From contig OZ024797.1 of assembly GCA_964017045.1 (NCBI GenBank), forward strand, positions 19,003,307 through 19,067,306: 64,000 bases of DNA, read 5' to 3'. Origin of the DNA: Omphiscola glabra (lineage: Eukaryota; Mollusca; Gastropoda; Lymnaeidae). Positions within the stretch are counted from its first letter, which is position 1, and every line of letters begins with the position of its first letter. Positions 44,691 through 55,609 of this stretch are shown one piece after another. The notes beneath the pieces were generated by a model that was given only the letters and a program-made list of their open reading frames with translations, did no database searches and was not told the origin of the DNA. Both the position numbers and the translations under genes were made by a program.

Positions 44691-45320
44691 AGATGGATGA
44701 TCTGAGTGGAAGGAAGTGGTAAGGCAGGCCAAAGCCCTACATGGGCTGTAGCGCCACAGGGATGGATGGTCTGAGTGGAAGGAAGTGGTGAGGCAGGCCA
44801 AAGCCCTACATGGGCTGTAGCGCCACAGAGATGGATGGTCTGAGTGGAAGGAAGTGGTAAGACAGGCCAAAGCCCTACATGAGCTGGAGCACCACAGAGA
44901 TGGATGGTCTGAGTGGAAGGAAGTGGTAAGACAGGCCAAAGCCCTACATGGGCTGGAGCGCCACAGAGATGGATGGTCTGAGTGGAAGGAAGTGGTAAGA
45001 CAGGCCAAAGCCCTACATGGGCTGTAGCGCCACGGAGATGGATGGTCTGAGTGGAAGGAAGTGGTAAGACAGGCCAAAGCCCTACATGAGCTGGAGCACC
45101 ACAGAGATGGATGGTCTGAGTGGAAGGAAGTGGTAAGACAGGCCAAAGCCCTACATGGGCTGTAGCGCCACAGAGATGGATGGTCTGAGTGGAAGGAAGT
45201 GGTAAGACAGGCCAAAGCCCTACATGGGCTGTAGCGCCACGGAGATGGATGGTCTGAGTGGAAGGAAGTGGTAAGACAGGCCAAAGCCCTACATGGGCTG
45301 GAGCACCACAGAGATGGATT
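44640..45320. repeat. 69-bp minisatellite made from the LINE 3' end (about 10 copies)
   Basis: Seen: a unit with GGTCTGAGTGGAAGGAAGTG, GTAAGACAGGCCAAAGCCCT, ACATGGGCTGTAGCGCCACA and GAGATGGAT. The first unit is continuous with the LINE tail at 44640-44690 (SEWKEV-x-RQA-x-ALHGL-stop), so the array is an expansion of that tail. Sixty-nine is a multiple of 3. The plus frame has a stop per unit, and the minus frame is open for 224 codons by accident. Confidence 0.93.
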
Positions 45321-45444
45321 GACGTAATTAGTCACAAGCTTCAAAGCTCTACTAGTCAAAGGGGTTTGAGGCTAATCAAATAATTCGAAAGGGATGCGGA
45401 GAATAGAGAAGGTTTGAAAACACTGATACTGTTATTACGTTTCA

Positions 45445-45540
45445 CCCAGACAATAACAACATCAAACAATAACAACATCCGACAATAACAACATCAAACA
45501 ATAACAACATCAAACAATAATGACATCAGGCAATATCAGT
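45445..45540. repeat. 15-bp repeat CAATAACAACATCAAA-like
   Basis: About six copies of AACAATAACAACATC. Confidence 0.85.
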
Positions 45541-46920
45541 GTGTTATCAAGCGCTATTATTACTGACACGCGACATCGCCATGGCGAATTACGTCATAAT
45601 TCTAAAACAATGGGAGTTTAGCTATGTGAAAGAATAAATATCATAAACTTTATACATTTGTATGTGTTTAAAAAAAAGCTCTTAAGCTGAATTTAATTCC
45701 AAATTTATAGGAACTTTGTGTGTGTGGGGGGGGGGGGGGGGGAAAGAAGCGGGTGCAACGTTTTTACATAATGCAACTGTCCTCTTTGAAATGTAAAAAA
45801 TTTTTTTTTCAAAATCGTCTTAAACTGAAAGCTGATAATTTGACTCTCGCCGCTTAACGAGTTCCAGGAGTGGGCTCTAGGGAAGATTTCTTAGCGAAAA
45901 GTGGACCAACAGCCATTTTGAGAGCGTGATTTAAAAGACGTTTAAACTTGTTATGGCTATCGGAACGGGAGCCGTCCACGTGGAAAATATCGCCCTTCCA
46001 TTAAGAGGTTCTTAAACCTCGAATCCTGGAGGCGCCGAAAATGAGACACTGCGATATGTCCTTGTCTAAAAATTTTTTTTTTAAATAGCAACTTCAAGTT
46101 AACTCGATATGCGATTCCGGAGAGGTGTATTGCTATGAAATGAGGTGTGAAAACTCTCTGTGAATCACAAGATACAGAGCCCGCGAGTGTGAGAGCCTCT
46201 GCTAGACGCCAGGCCTGGCTGTCGCTTGCTGCTGATGGATGAAGACAGGGGCCAGGGGTGGCTCCTGACTCCAGGGGCAAGCAGCCCCGCGTTACTTTAA
46301 AGGAAAGTGTAATTTACAACTGCCATGTGTAGGAGCAGACCAGGGTAAAAAACAAAGAGAAGGATTGGCTTGGAGCACAGACAAAAGGCGCGGGAGAAAG
46401 GGGCGGGGGTTGGAGGGGAGAGCTGTAAAAAAAATGGACTCATTGCTACGCCCCGTGTAATTTACAATTTGGAGAATGGATTGAAGTCAAGCGCTGCGAA
46501 TGATTGGGCTCAGCCAAAATGCGAGGACGGAGTAGAGAAGTTGGAGGGAAATGGGGAGAGTGATCGAAAAACCAAATCTAAAAACAACGCAGCCATGTTT
46601 TGCCTTTCAGTGCTTATGTCAAGAACGGGATTTTTTCGCCCGCAAATGAGAACAAACGTTGATTGATCGGGGCGCCCTCTCGAATCTCCCCTTCCCCCTC
46701 ACCCCCACCACCCTGTCCCAAAAACACACACACATTACGCTTGTCGTTTTCTTGATTTTCCGAAACCCTACCACCAGCTCTTGTTTACCCGACAGCCCCC
46801 GCCCCCCACACACACCCGCCAATTCCCTGGCAGCAGGAGTACGTGTCTCTGCGCTGCTGTCAAGTTCAAATCCATGACGTCGTTGTAGCTTGTTTCTCTT
46901 ACATAAGTGAGCGCACACTT
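45541..46920. other. Unique spacer
   Basis: Poly-G tract near 45727-45742. Frames at 45957-46280 and 46370-46666 match nothing I know and lack splice or family evidence. CpG content rises between 46370 and 46700. Confidence 0.4.
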
Positions 46921-46924
46921 AATG

Positions 46925-47175
46925 CAATCCACACATGCACACCATTTCATGCACACCATTTCATGCACACCATGTCATGCACACCATTGCTTGCACACCA
47001 TATCATGCACACCATGTCATGCACACCATGTCATGCACACCATTTCATGCACACCATTGCATGCACACCGTGTCATGCACACCATTTCATGCACACCATT
47101 TCATGCACACCATTTCATGCACACCATGTCATGCACACCATGTCATGCACACCATGTCATGCACACCATGTCATC
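46925..47175. repeat. 14-bp minisatellite CATGCACACCATTT (about 18 copies)
   Basis: Tandem CATGCACACCATTT and CATGCACACCATGT units. The His/Cys-rich frames are artefacts. Confidence 0.93.
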
Positions 47176-47369
47176 ATGCACACCATTTCAAACAGTGAAT
47201 TCATCACAAGTATTTGCTTATATACACATAAGCACCATCACCACAACAAAAACACCATTGCCAACTACACCACCACTTACACCACCACAACAACAACAAC
47301 AGCAAGAACTTCCCCAACCATTTCAACACCAAAATCACTTATACGACCACCATCCATTCCACCTTCAAT

Positions 47370-47455
47370 ATCCACTCTACCCACAACATCCATTCTACCC
47401 ACAACATCCATTCTACCCACAACATCCATTCTACCCACAACATCCATTCTACCAC
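47370..47455. repeat. 18-bp minisatellite ACAACATCCATTCTACCC (about 4-5 copies)
   Basis: Directly follows a (ACC)n/(CAA)n low-complexity tract at 47230-47330. Confidence 0.9.
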
Positions 47456-47459
47456 CAGC

Positions 47460-48094
47460 AGTGAAAGAAACTCAGCAGTTTGGCTTTGGTAACGTGGAAA
47501 CATTATGCTGTCCTAAGTATGTCATTAACTTCGTGCATGAATTCACGCGACGACAAAAGGGGCGGTAATAAGTATATTCTTTCTCCGTGTTTCATTCCCC
47601 TGGCAAGTTCACCGAGTGCAGGGCACAGAGGATTTTGATGATCCCCGTCTATCGGCATCAGGTCTAACATTTCTGAGGACTAACATTTCTACGGGCTAAC
47701 ATTATGTTTTCGAGTTTGATTTCTTGTACTAAACTCCCCTCTCCCCCATACACCCCCCGTTAAGCATTCGGGGGGGGGGGTAAAGAAAAGGGGTGGGAGA
47801 ATGATGTTCGAATTATCTCCCCTGCTGGTGTTGGAGCCGACCATTGTTGAACTGTCGTCGTGGAGTGCTCTCTATCTAACAGTTCGTCCCTTTATGCTTC
47901 CATACAATCTTCAAGACTCGGTCCGTCAGGGGGCGCTCGCGGATTTGTAGGGCAATTTTTCTGTCACCCGACCCCCGGCAATTCTTCTCGCGGCAGCTCT
48001 TCAAACGCCAGACTTGAATGGCTGCGCACAAAATAGGCAATTTATATGATAACACAGTCCCCCCCCCCCCCACTCCTACCACCACCATCTACAT
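47460..48094. other. Unique spacer
   Basis: No gene recognised. Poly-G near 47770-47780 and poly-C near 48059-48071. Confidence 0.4.
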
Positions 48095-48281
48095 CAGTGG
48101 TTCTCAACTTCCTAATGCCGCGACACTTTAATACAATTCCTCATTTTGTAGTGACCCCCAACCATAAAATTATTTTCTTTGCTACTCCATAAATATTTGT
48201 TCTCCGATGGTCTTAGGTGACCACTGCGTAAGGGTCGTTCGACCCCCTACGGGTTCGCGACCCACAGGATGAGAACCGCTG
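48095..48281 (+). mobile_element. SPIN-like hAT MITE, copy 3
   Basis: Seen: CAGTGGTTCTCAACTTCCTA at the left and ACAGGATGAGAACCGCTG at the right, with TTTAATACAATTCCTCATTT, AACCATAAAATTATTTTCTT and GATGGTCTTAGGTGACC inside. This is the copy whose left end is closest to the SPIN consensus I recall. Flanks ATCTACAT and ATCTATAG match at 6 of 8. 187 bp. Confidence 0.88.
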
Positions 48282-48289
48282 ATCTATAG

Positions 48290-49125
48290 CACAGTGCTTG
48301 CCTTGAGAAAAGGAAAGGGGAAGCCGTGGGACGCGAGGAATCCTCAGTTCCGCCTCGTACAGAGAGGGGGTCTAAACTAGAACTCGAGTAACTTTGAGTT
48401 GAGTTTTTTTTGGTCCCTCATTATTCAGGGGGCTTAAAGTCAACAGTGCAGGGGAATGAACCACCGCCTACAGGAACAAAATTGTCTTCCCCTTTTCTTA
48501 AGCTTCTCCAAATCTTTACAACGATCAATGGTGGAACGATCGTCACAGTCACACGTCGTCGTCCTTTCCGAGGTCGACAATCTCTACGTGCGCACAGTAT
48601 CCAACTTGTGTTGGTTTGTTTCGCCCTCGATGTAGAGCAGACAGCGTTTGGTGTAACCGAGTCCTTTATGATCTGCCGTAATGTGCGTTATCTGATGGCA
48701 AGAGGAAGAACTCAGATATTGGTGTTAACTCCCCCCTTGAAAGGCTGCAAGCCGTGACCCTCGTCAAAGCTTCGAAGAGATCGTTACCCCAAAGTCCGCT
48801 ATAAAAAAAAAAAAACCGGTTGAAACATATTTAAAATGTTACTGACAAAAAAAACCCCAAAAAATTGAAATCTGCACACATTTTACAACTCATATTTTTT
48901 AAGGAGACATTTTTAAAACTATAAATTTTCCAAAGCTTTGATGGATACAAAACCAATCAGTACACTGCAGGCGAATTTTGTGTGTGCGCGTATGAAGTAT
49001 GTAACAGGGTAACAATATGTCATATGACGCTAAATTCTATATGTAACATAATTACACTGTATGACATTCTTATCAGTATTTTATTTCTCCTGCACGTGAT
49101 AATACACGCTTAAAGCTTACTATCC
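48290..49125. other. Unique spacer
   Basis: A 115-codon frame (48410-48757) shows no known motif. AT-rich from 48790. Confidence 0.4.
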
Positions 49126-49129
49126 AACA

Positions 49130-49345
49130 CCACACATGTGATGAGAAGAACAGTTTGGTTTGCCCTAGCGCCACACATGTGATGAGAAGAACAGTTTGGT
49201 TTGCCCTAACACCACACATCTAAGGTCACACTATTACGAAATAGTCATCTAAAGTCACATTTTACGGACAAGTCATCTAAGGTCACATGTTATGGACAAG
49301 TCATCTAATGTCACATTTTACGGACAAGTCATCTAAGGTTACATT
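49130..49345. repeat. Short duplications (41 bp x2, then about 28 bp x4)
   Basis: ACACATGTGATGAGAAGAAC with CAGTTTGGTTTGCCCTA is duplicated, then AAGTCATCTAAGGTCACATT units follow. Confidence 0.8.
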
Positions 49346-49479
49346 AACACGGACAAGCCCTGTCTTGAGTGCCGACTATTCAAATTCAATACATGGCCGG
49401 TCTAACGTTATAAAAAACGGACATTGTCTCTACGTGACACAAAGATGAGGAAATGGCAGCTAATCAAGCCGGGTGTTGT

Positions 49480-49695
49480 TGCCGCTGTTGTTTTTGTTGT
49501 TGTTCCTGTTGTTTTTGTTGCTGTTGTTGTTGCTGTTGTTTTTGTTGCTGCTGTTGTTGTTGTTGTTGCTGTTTTTTGTTGCTGTTTTTAGTTGCTGTTG
49601 TTTTTGTTGCTGCTGTTGTTTTTGTTGATTTTGATGTTGTTTTTTGCTGTTGGCTGTTTGATGTTGTTGTTGCTGCTGCGGTTGTTGTTGTTTTG
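49480..49695. repeat. (GTT/GCT)n trinucleotide tract
   Basis: An interrupted GTTGTTGCTGTTGTT run. The minus frame is Gln/Lys-rich. It lacks any flanking coding context, so I do not call a polyQ gene. Confidence 0.88.
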
Positions 49696-49837
49696 CACAC
49701 CGTCCCTTGTGAAATTAACCCGATCACACGTCCTGTCACTTTTAGTTTTGTTTATTGGCAAAGCTCTTCAAATTAAAGAAAAGTCGCTAAAACATAGGGC
49801 ATTTTTGATACAGCAACGACACAAACGGACAATGTGA

Positions 49838-50000
49838 TTCCTGATCACTTTAGACAAGAAGTCATCGCCGATGTGATCCCTGATCACTTTAGACAAGAAG
49901 TCATCGCCAATGTAATCCCTGATCACTTTAGACAAGAAGTCATCGCCAATGTGATCCCTGATCACTTTAGACAAGAAGTCATCGCCAATGTGATCCGAGC
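49838..50000. repeat. 39-bp minisatellite (about 4 copies)
   Basis: Unit with GTGATCCCTGATCACTTTAG and ACAAGAAGTCATCGCCAAT, nearly identical copies. Period is a multiple of 3, with both strands open. Contains TGATCA palindromes. Confidence 0.92.
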
Positions 50001-50159
50001 AGTTGACGATTACCTCAAAATTTGATTGGGTAAATTGCTGTCGGTTGAATCTTATAGAATCAACTTCAACTTCAACAAATGTTGGGACTGACATCAAAGC
50101 GACATTTACAGACTCACTTTTAAAAATAATAAATCTTAGCGGCTCCCACTGCCGTCCCT

Positions 50160-50560
50160 GGCCAGGCTACGGATTCTAACATTGCCATTCATCGCCAGGC
50201 CACGGATTCTACCATTGCCGTCCATGGCCAGGCCACGGATTCTACCATTGCCGTCCATGGCCAGGCCACGGATTCTACCATTGCCATCCAAGGTCACGGA
50301 CTATACCATTGCCGTCCTAGGCCACAGATTCTGCCATTGTCATCCTAGACCATGGATTCTGCCACTGCCATCTTAGGCCACGGATTTTGCCACTGCCGTC
50401 CTAGGCCATGGATTCTGCTGCTGCCGTCCTAGGCAACGGATTCTACCATTTCCGTCCTAGGCCACGGATTCTACCATTGTCCTCCTAGGCCACGGATTCT
50501 ACCATTGCCGTCCTAGGCCACGGATTCTGCCACTTCCGTCCTAGGCCATGGAACATTTGA
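50160..50560. repeat. 28-bp minisatellite (about 14 copies)
   Basis: Unit with CCTAGGCCACGGATTCTACC and ATTGCCGT. The left units have CCATGGCCAGG in place of CCTAGG. Confidence 0.9.
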
Positions 50561-50564
50561 TTAA

Positions 50565-51535
50565 TTTTGTTCCCTCACAAGAAAGATATATATATATAAC
50601 CGGTACATTGAAACCCAATATAGAAAGTGGCTTGTTTACGTAAATACGAAGAATTTGGTACGCACCGGAGTTGTACGGCGAGAGTTGCGGTGCGCACGAC
50701 TGCACATCACGTCATATTGTCGTAAATTTTAAATACACTTTTTTTTTGAATTGCCAGTCATGTTTTGTGGTACCATTTTTTTCGGGCGGAAGGGGATGGG
50801 GGTCGTCGAGTGGGGCTGTAGGGAAAAAAAGGGGATGCGTTGGTGGAAATAATGGAAACGGACGGTTTTCAGAAGAACTGAGGTAATCACGTGTAAATAT
50901 TTTTACATAAGTAAATAAACTGATATTTATAAGCTTGAAAACCAAGACATAGAGTCATCATCCACCAACAACACGAAAGATCGGAAAATACACAATGTAA
51001 AATGTAGCTCTGGTTATTGTGCAGAAAACATCAGCACATTTGAATGGCGGCCATCTTGAGACTGCGATGTCAGGTAAACACGCGTGGTAAGTCAAGGCGT
51101 GGAGTTTACTTTGCCGGGTAAATAGTTTAAAATATTGCAGATCTTCATCACTGGGCCACGGGCCTACAACGCCTTCTGGCTGACTACGGTCTCAATTTGA
51201 ATTAGAGGCAATAATTACTTGATTTTATCGATCTTTGTTGTTGTTGTGTGTATGTGTGTGTATTTGTGTAGCTTGTGTTTTCAGGCCGATTTAAAGCAGA
51301 CCGACCTTGTTATTACAGCATCAGATGAGACTGTCTTGCGGGTCAAAGGTGAAAACTGCCGGTTTAACGTTTGAATTGACTCTGACATCAAAGAGACCAG
51401 CTATTATTGAAAGTACTGGGCCAACACGGTGACAATATAAATTAACATAGTCTTAACATACTTGGGCAGATGGTCGAATTTGAACCGAATAATAGACTAG
51501 TTTTAAAAATGTAGGATTGGATGCAAAATAATGGC
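50565..51535. other. Unique spacer
   Basis: Contains GGCGGCCATCTTGAGACTGC at about 51044 (YY1-like on the minus strand). No gene recognised. Confidence 0.4.
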
Positions 51536-51579
51536 TTTCGTTACATAAACCTTCAACCATTCAAATATAAGTCACAAAA

Positions 51580-52165
51580 CAGTCACATGGATTGACCAAA
51601 TAGTCACATATAAGTGTCCAAACAGTCACAAATAAAGTCACCAAACATTCAGATATAAAGTCACCAAACAGTCAGATATAAAGTCACCAAACAGTCACAA
51701 ATAAAGTCACCAAACAGTCAGATATAAAGTCACCAAACAGTCACAAATAAAGTCACCAAACAGTCAGATATAAAGTCACCAAACAGTCACAAATAAAGTC
51801 ACCAAACAGTCACAAATAAAGTCACCAAACAGTCACATATAAAATCACCAAACAGTCAGATATAAAGTCACCAAAAAGTCATGTATAAAGTTACCAAACA
51901 GTCAGATATAAAGTCATCAAACAGTCAGATATAAAGTCACCAAACAGTCACATATAAAGTCACCAAACAGTCACATATAAAGTCACCAAACAGTCACGTA
52001 TAAAGTCACCAAACAGTCACATATAAAGTCACCGAACAGTCACATATAAAGTCACCAAACAGTCACATATAAAGTCACCGAACAGTCACATATAAAGTCA
52101 CCGAACAGTCACATATAAAGTCACCAAACAGTCACATATAAAGTCACCAAACAGTCACATATATG
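51580..52165. repeat. 23-bp minisatellite (about 25 copies)
   Basis: Unit GTCACCAAACAGTCACATAT plus AAA. Variants GATATAAA, AAATAAA and CATATAAA form separate blocks. Confidence 0.95.
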
Positions 52166-52339
52166 TTACATACTTCTCTCGTGGTTTTTTCCCCCAATTC
52201 TATGAGTATACCTGGCAATCACCAAACCATCAAACATCTACGAACATATACGCCGTGCATGTTACTGTGTGACACAATCTGAGAATCTTAACACATGGAG
52301 CCGACAATGTTACAACACAACGTCTGTGCCACCTTGGTG

Positions 52340-52715
52340 CTTGGAGCTATGGTCTCTGATAAGACATTACAACACGTGTAAAATGGTTGTACTATATACC
52401 TTAATGTTTAGAGCTACAGACTCCGATAAGACATTACAACACGTGTAAAATGGTTGTACTATATACCTTAATGTTTAGAGCTACAGACTCTGATAAGACA
52501 TTACAACACGTGTAAAATGGTTGTACTATATACCTTAATGTTTAGAGCTACAGATTCTGATAAGACATTACAACACGTGTAAAATGGTTGTACTATATAC
52601 CTTAATGTTTAGAGCTACAGACTCTGATAAGACATTACAACACGTGTAAAATGGTTGTACTATATACCTTAATGTTTAGAGCTACAGACTCTGATAAGAC
52701 ATTACAACAAGCGTA
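52340..52715. repeat. 67-bp repeat (5-6 copies)
   Basis: Unit with TAAGACATTACAACACGTGT, AAAATGGTTGTACTATATAC and CTTAATGTTTAGAGCTACAG. Carries a CACGTG E-box per unit. Confidence 0.93.
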
Positions 52716-53165
52716 GCATGGATGTGCTGCCTCGGTGCTTGGCATACCGTGTAGAATGATTGTGCTACATTTATTTTTTAATTATATAAAGGGACGGCAG
52801 TTTTGTGTCGTGGAAGGAGTTATCAGAACATTTGAGTCCATAACTCTAAAGTGCCGGAGGGGCGGGCCGACCCCTCCGCATCTCCTTCTTACGCCACGGG
52901 TTTCTCGACGAGGGCATTTGGAAAACAAATTCATTAAAAGAATATTATTTTAAAATATTTTTCGCGTGATTAAAAAAGTGGTTCTCTCGCACTTTCTATT
53001 CAATCCATTCAGGATACTCTCCTCTTTTTCACACCGCTTAACTGCCCTTCCTTGTGACGTTATTTCCTGAAACGATCTTATTGTGACGTCAGTTGTCATG
53101 GTAGTCTTTTGAAGATACAATTAACAGGAAAACATTTCATTTATAGTCCAATCAGCCACCGTCTT
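52716..53165. other. Unique spacer
   Basis: No gene recognised. TGACGTCA and TGACGTTA words near 53055-53095. Confidence 0.4.
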
Positions 53166-53179
53166 TTGGTGATGCGTGA

Positions 53180-53590
53180 ATAAGCCATGGTGCAACAATC
53201 ACAAATACTCAGCCATGGTACCACAATCGCAAATACTCAGCCATGGTTCCACAATCACAAATACCCAGCCATGGTGCCACAATCACAAATACTCAGCCAT
53301 GGTGCCACAATCGCAAATACCCAGCCATGGTGCCACAATCACAAATACCCAGTCAAGGTTCCACAATCACAAATACCCAGCCATGGTGCCACAATCACAA
53401 ATACCCAGCCATGGTGCCACAATCACAAATACCCAGCCATAGCTCCACAATCATAAATACCCAGCCATGGTGCCACAATCACAAATACCCAGCCATGGTG
53501 CTACAATCACAAACACCCAGCCTTGGTGCCACAATCACAACTACCCAGCCATGGTACCACAATCACAAATACCCAACCATGGTAACTTTT
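53180..53590. repeat. 28-bp minisatellite (about 14 copies)
   Basis: Unit with CCATGGTGCCACAATCACAA and ATACCCAG. Twenty-eight is not a multiple of 3, so all plus frames stay open by cycling. Confidence 0.95.
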
Positions 53591-53699
53591 GGTAACACGA
53601 TCACAAGTGGCCTTATGAAGGAAACAGCCAGATCGTTTGTCAAGGAAATCTATTTTGACTGGCAAGCTTAACAAATTTATTTCAAATATCCCTCGCGTG

Positions 53700-54060
53700 T
53701 TTCTGGGTCTGGCATACAACACTATAAGGTTTGTCTGGGTCTGGCATACAACATTATAAGGTTAATCTGGGTCTGGCATACAACATTATAAGGTTTGTCT
53801 GGCATACAACATTATAAGGTTTTTCTGGCATGCAACATTATAAGGTTTGTCTGGGTCTGGCATACAACACTATAAGGTTTGTCTGGGTCTGGCATACAAC
53901 ACTATAAGGTTTGTCTGGGTCTGGCATACAACATTATAAGGTTTGTCTGGGTCTGGCATACAACACTATAAGGTTTGTCTGGGCCTGGCATACAACACTA
54001 TACGTTTTGTCTGGGTCTGGCATACAACACTATACGTTTTGTCTGGGTCTGGCATACAAC
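53700..54060. repeat. 32-bp minisatellite (about 11 copies)
   Basis: Unit with GTCTGGGTCTGGCATACAAC and ATTATAAGGTTT. Three units lack GGTCTG. Confidence 0.93.
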
Positions 54061-54200
54061 ACCCATCGTTACAATCACCCATCGTTACAAACACCCATCG
54101 TTACAATCACCCATCGTTACAACCACCCATCGTTACAACCACCCATCGTTTCAACCACCCATCGTTACAACCACCCATCGTTACAACCACCCATCGTTTC
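54058..54200. repeat. 16-bp minisatellite CCCATCGTTACAACCA (about 9 copies)
   Basis: Starts inside the last unit of the preceding 32-bp array. Confidence 0.93.
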
Positions 54201-54204
54201 ATAG

Positions 54205-54640
54205 TTTAAAACACCACACCCACAAATAATTCCCACCCCACTCTCCACCCCCCCCCCCATGTTCTGCCATCGTCCCCCCCCCCCCCCCCGCCACGAGCCA
54301 ACTATTCCATTGGTAATTAAAGAAGCCACTGCGTCCCTGTTTGTTAACCTGATTACACGGTTTACGGGTACTTGAGGTTTGCCCGGTATACTCAAATCAG
54401 ACAAGCTTTTACCGACTCTCGGCGCCCTCACAGACACTATAACAACTCGACAAGGCATCGCTCAGTCATTCTTCCACTCTGTCGAGTGGGAGCTTTCTGG
54501 TGAACGTCTCTTTCGACTTTATGGGTTCACGCCGAATTTATGTTTATGAAAGAGAGTAGCCTGCCCTTGGAAAATGCTTTTCTTTTTCTTTGGTGGTACG
54601 TTCGGGTTTTGTAAGCTTACTTGTATCCCCCCCCCCCCCC
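54205..54640. other. Unique spacer with poly-C tracts
   Basis: Poly-C near 54248-54258, 54275-54289 and 54628-54640. No gene recognised. Confidence 0.4.
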
Positions 54641-54645
54641 AATAA

Positions 54646-54845
54646 CAGCGGCTCTCAACCTGTGGGTGCGACCCCTTTGGGGGGTTGAACGAAGCTTTCA
54701 AAGGGGTCGTCTAAGACCATCAGAAAAACTCAGAAACTCTACAGTTATGAAGTATAGCAACTAAAATAATTTTTTGGTTGGGGGTCGCCACAACATGAAG
54801 AACTGTATTAAAGGATCACGGCATTGGGAAGGTTGAGAACCACTG
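54646..54845 (-). mobile_element. SPIN-like hAT MITE, copy 4
   Basis: Seen: CAGCGGCTCTCAACCTGTGG ... GAAGGTTGAGAACCACTG, with GGTCGTCTAAGACCATCAG, GGTCGCCACAACATGAAG and AACTGTATTAAAGGATC inside. Orientation as copy 2. Flanks CCCAATAA and CTCTATAG do not match well, so the duplication has decayed. 200 bp. Confidence 0.85.
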
Positions 54846-55290
54846 CTCTATAGTCTCCTGAAGCAGTACAAGCAGATCTTTTAAATATGACCTCAAAATT
54901 TCTATTATTACAAGTTGAAAAACAATTATTTTTTTACAAAATGTTCCCAGATTCAGAGATGGTAGTAATTATTATTACTATTATTAATATGTACTTAGCA
55001 ACCAATTATGGAAAACAAAGGATAACGTATTTCATGGGCAATTAACTCCACTTTTACCAAAATTGTAACACAGCACGTGGCAGATACTGTCTAAATAGTC
55101 GTTAGTTGTTGACCTTTGGTTAAGGACACGTTATTTTGGTGATGTTTACTTTTCATGCATCGAAATCAGATTCCCGGGACATCTCACAAATGTCACGTGT
55201 GGAAGCCAGTTTGTCTGGTCAGCACTTCTATCGCAGGCGCCTTACATTCACGTTTCAAATACCTACTGAGGCTTTGTGTAAAGTTTTGTG
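54846..55290. other. Unique spacer
   Basis: No gene recognised. Confidence 0.4.
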
Positions 55291-55294
55291 CAAT

Positions 55295-55365
55295 GGAAGG
55301 ACATCAGTGTAATGGAAGGACATCAGTGTAATGGAAGGACATCAGTGTAATGGAAGCACGTCAGT
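55295..55365. repeat. 19-bp repeat TCAGTGTAATGGAAGGACA (about 4 copies)
   Basis: Short array of near-identical units. Confidence 0.88.
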
Positions 55366-55609
55366 TTGATCAATGGGATTGATCTTTTTAAACAAATAAA
55401 TAATTTTTCTATGCAGCATTCACTTCATGGCACAAATCACGTCTCACGAGATTCGGGTGGTTGGGGTCCAATTGATTTCAAAATACTGTATAACTTGTAG
55501 TAACATTGAAGTTTTCTCTTCTAATGCACTGAGTTGGTTTGTGTGTTTGTATATTTATTATCTTTAATAATCACGTCACTAAGCAAAATACACTTCGACT
55601 AGTCTCACC

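Noticed and set aside
46370..46666. 98-codon plus-strand frame as a possible nuclear protein
   Set aside because: Lys/Glu-rich but no motif, no exon signals and overlapping antisense frames of similar length.
49453..49776. Poly-Gln or poly-Cys coding tract
   Set aside because: A bare (GTT/GCT)n microsatellite with no flanking exon or splice signals.
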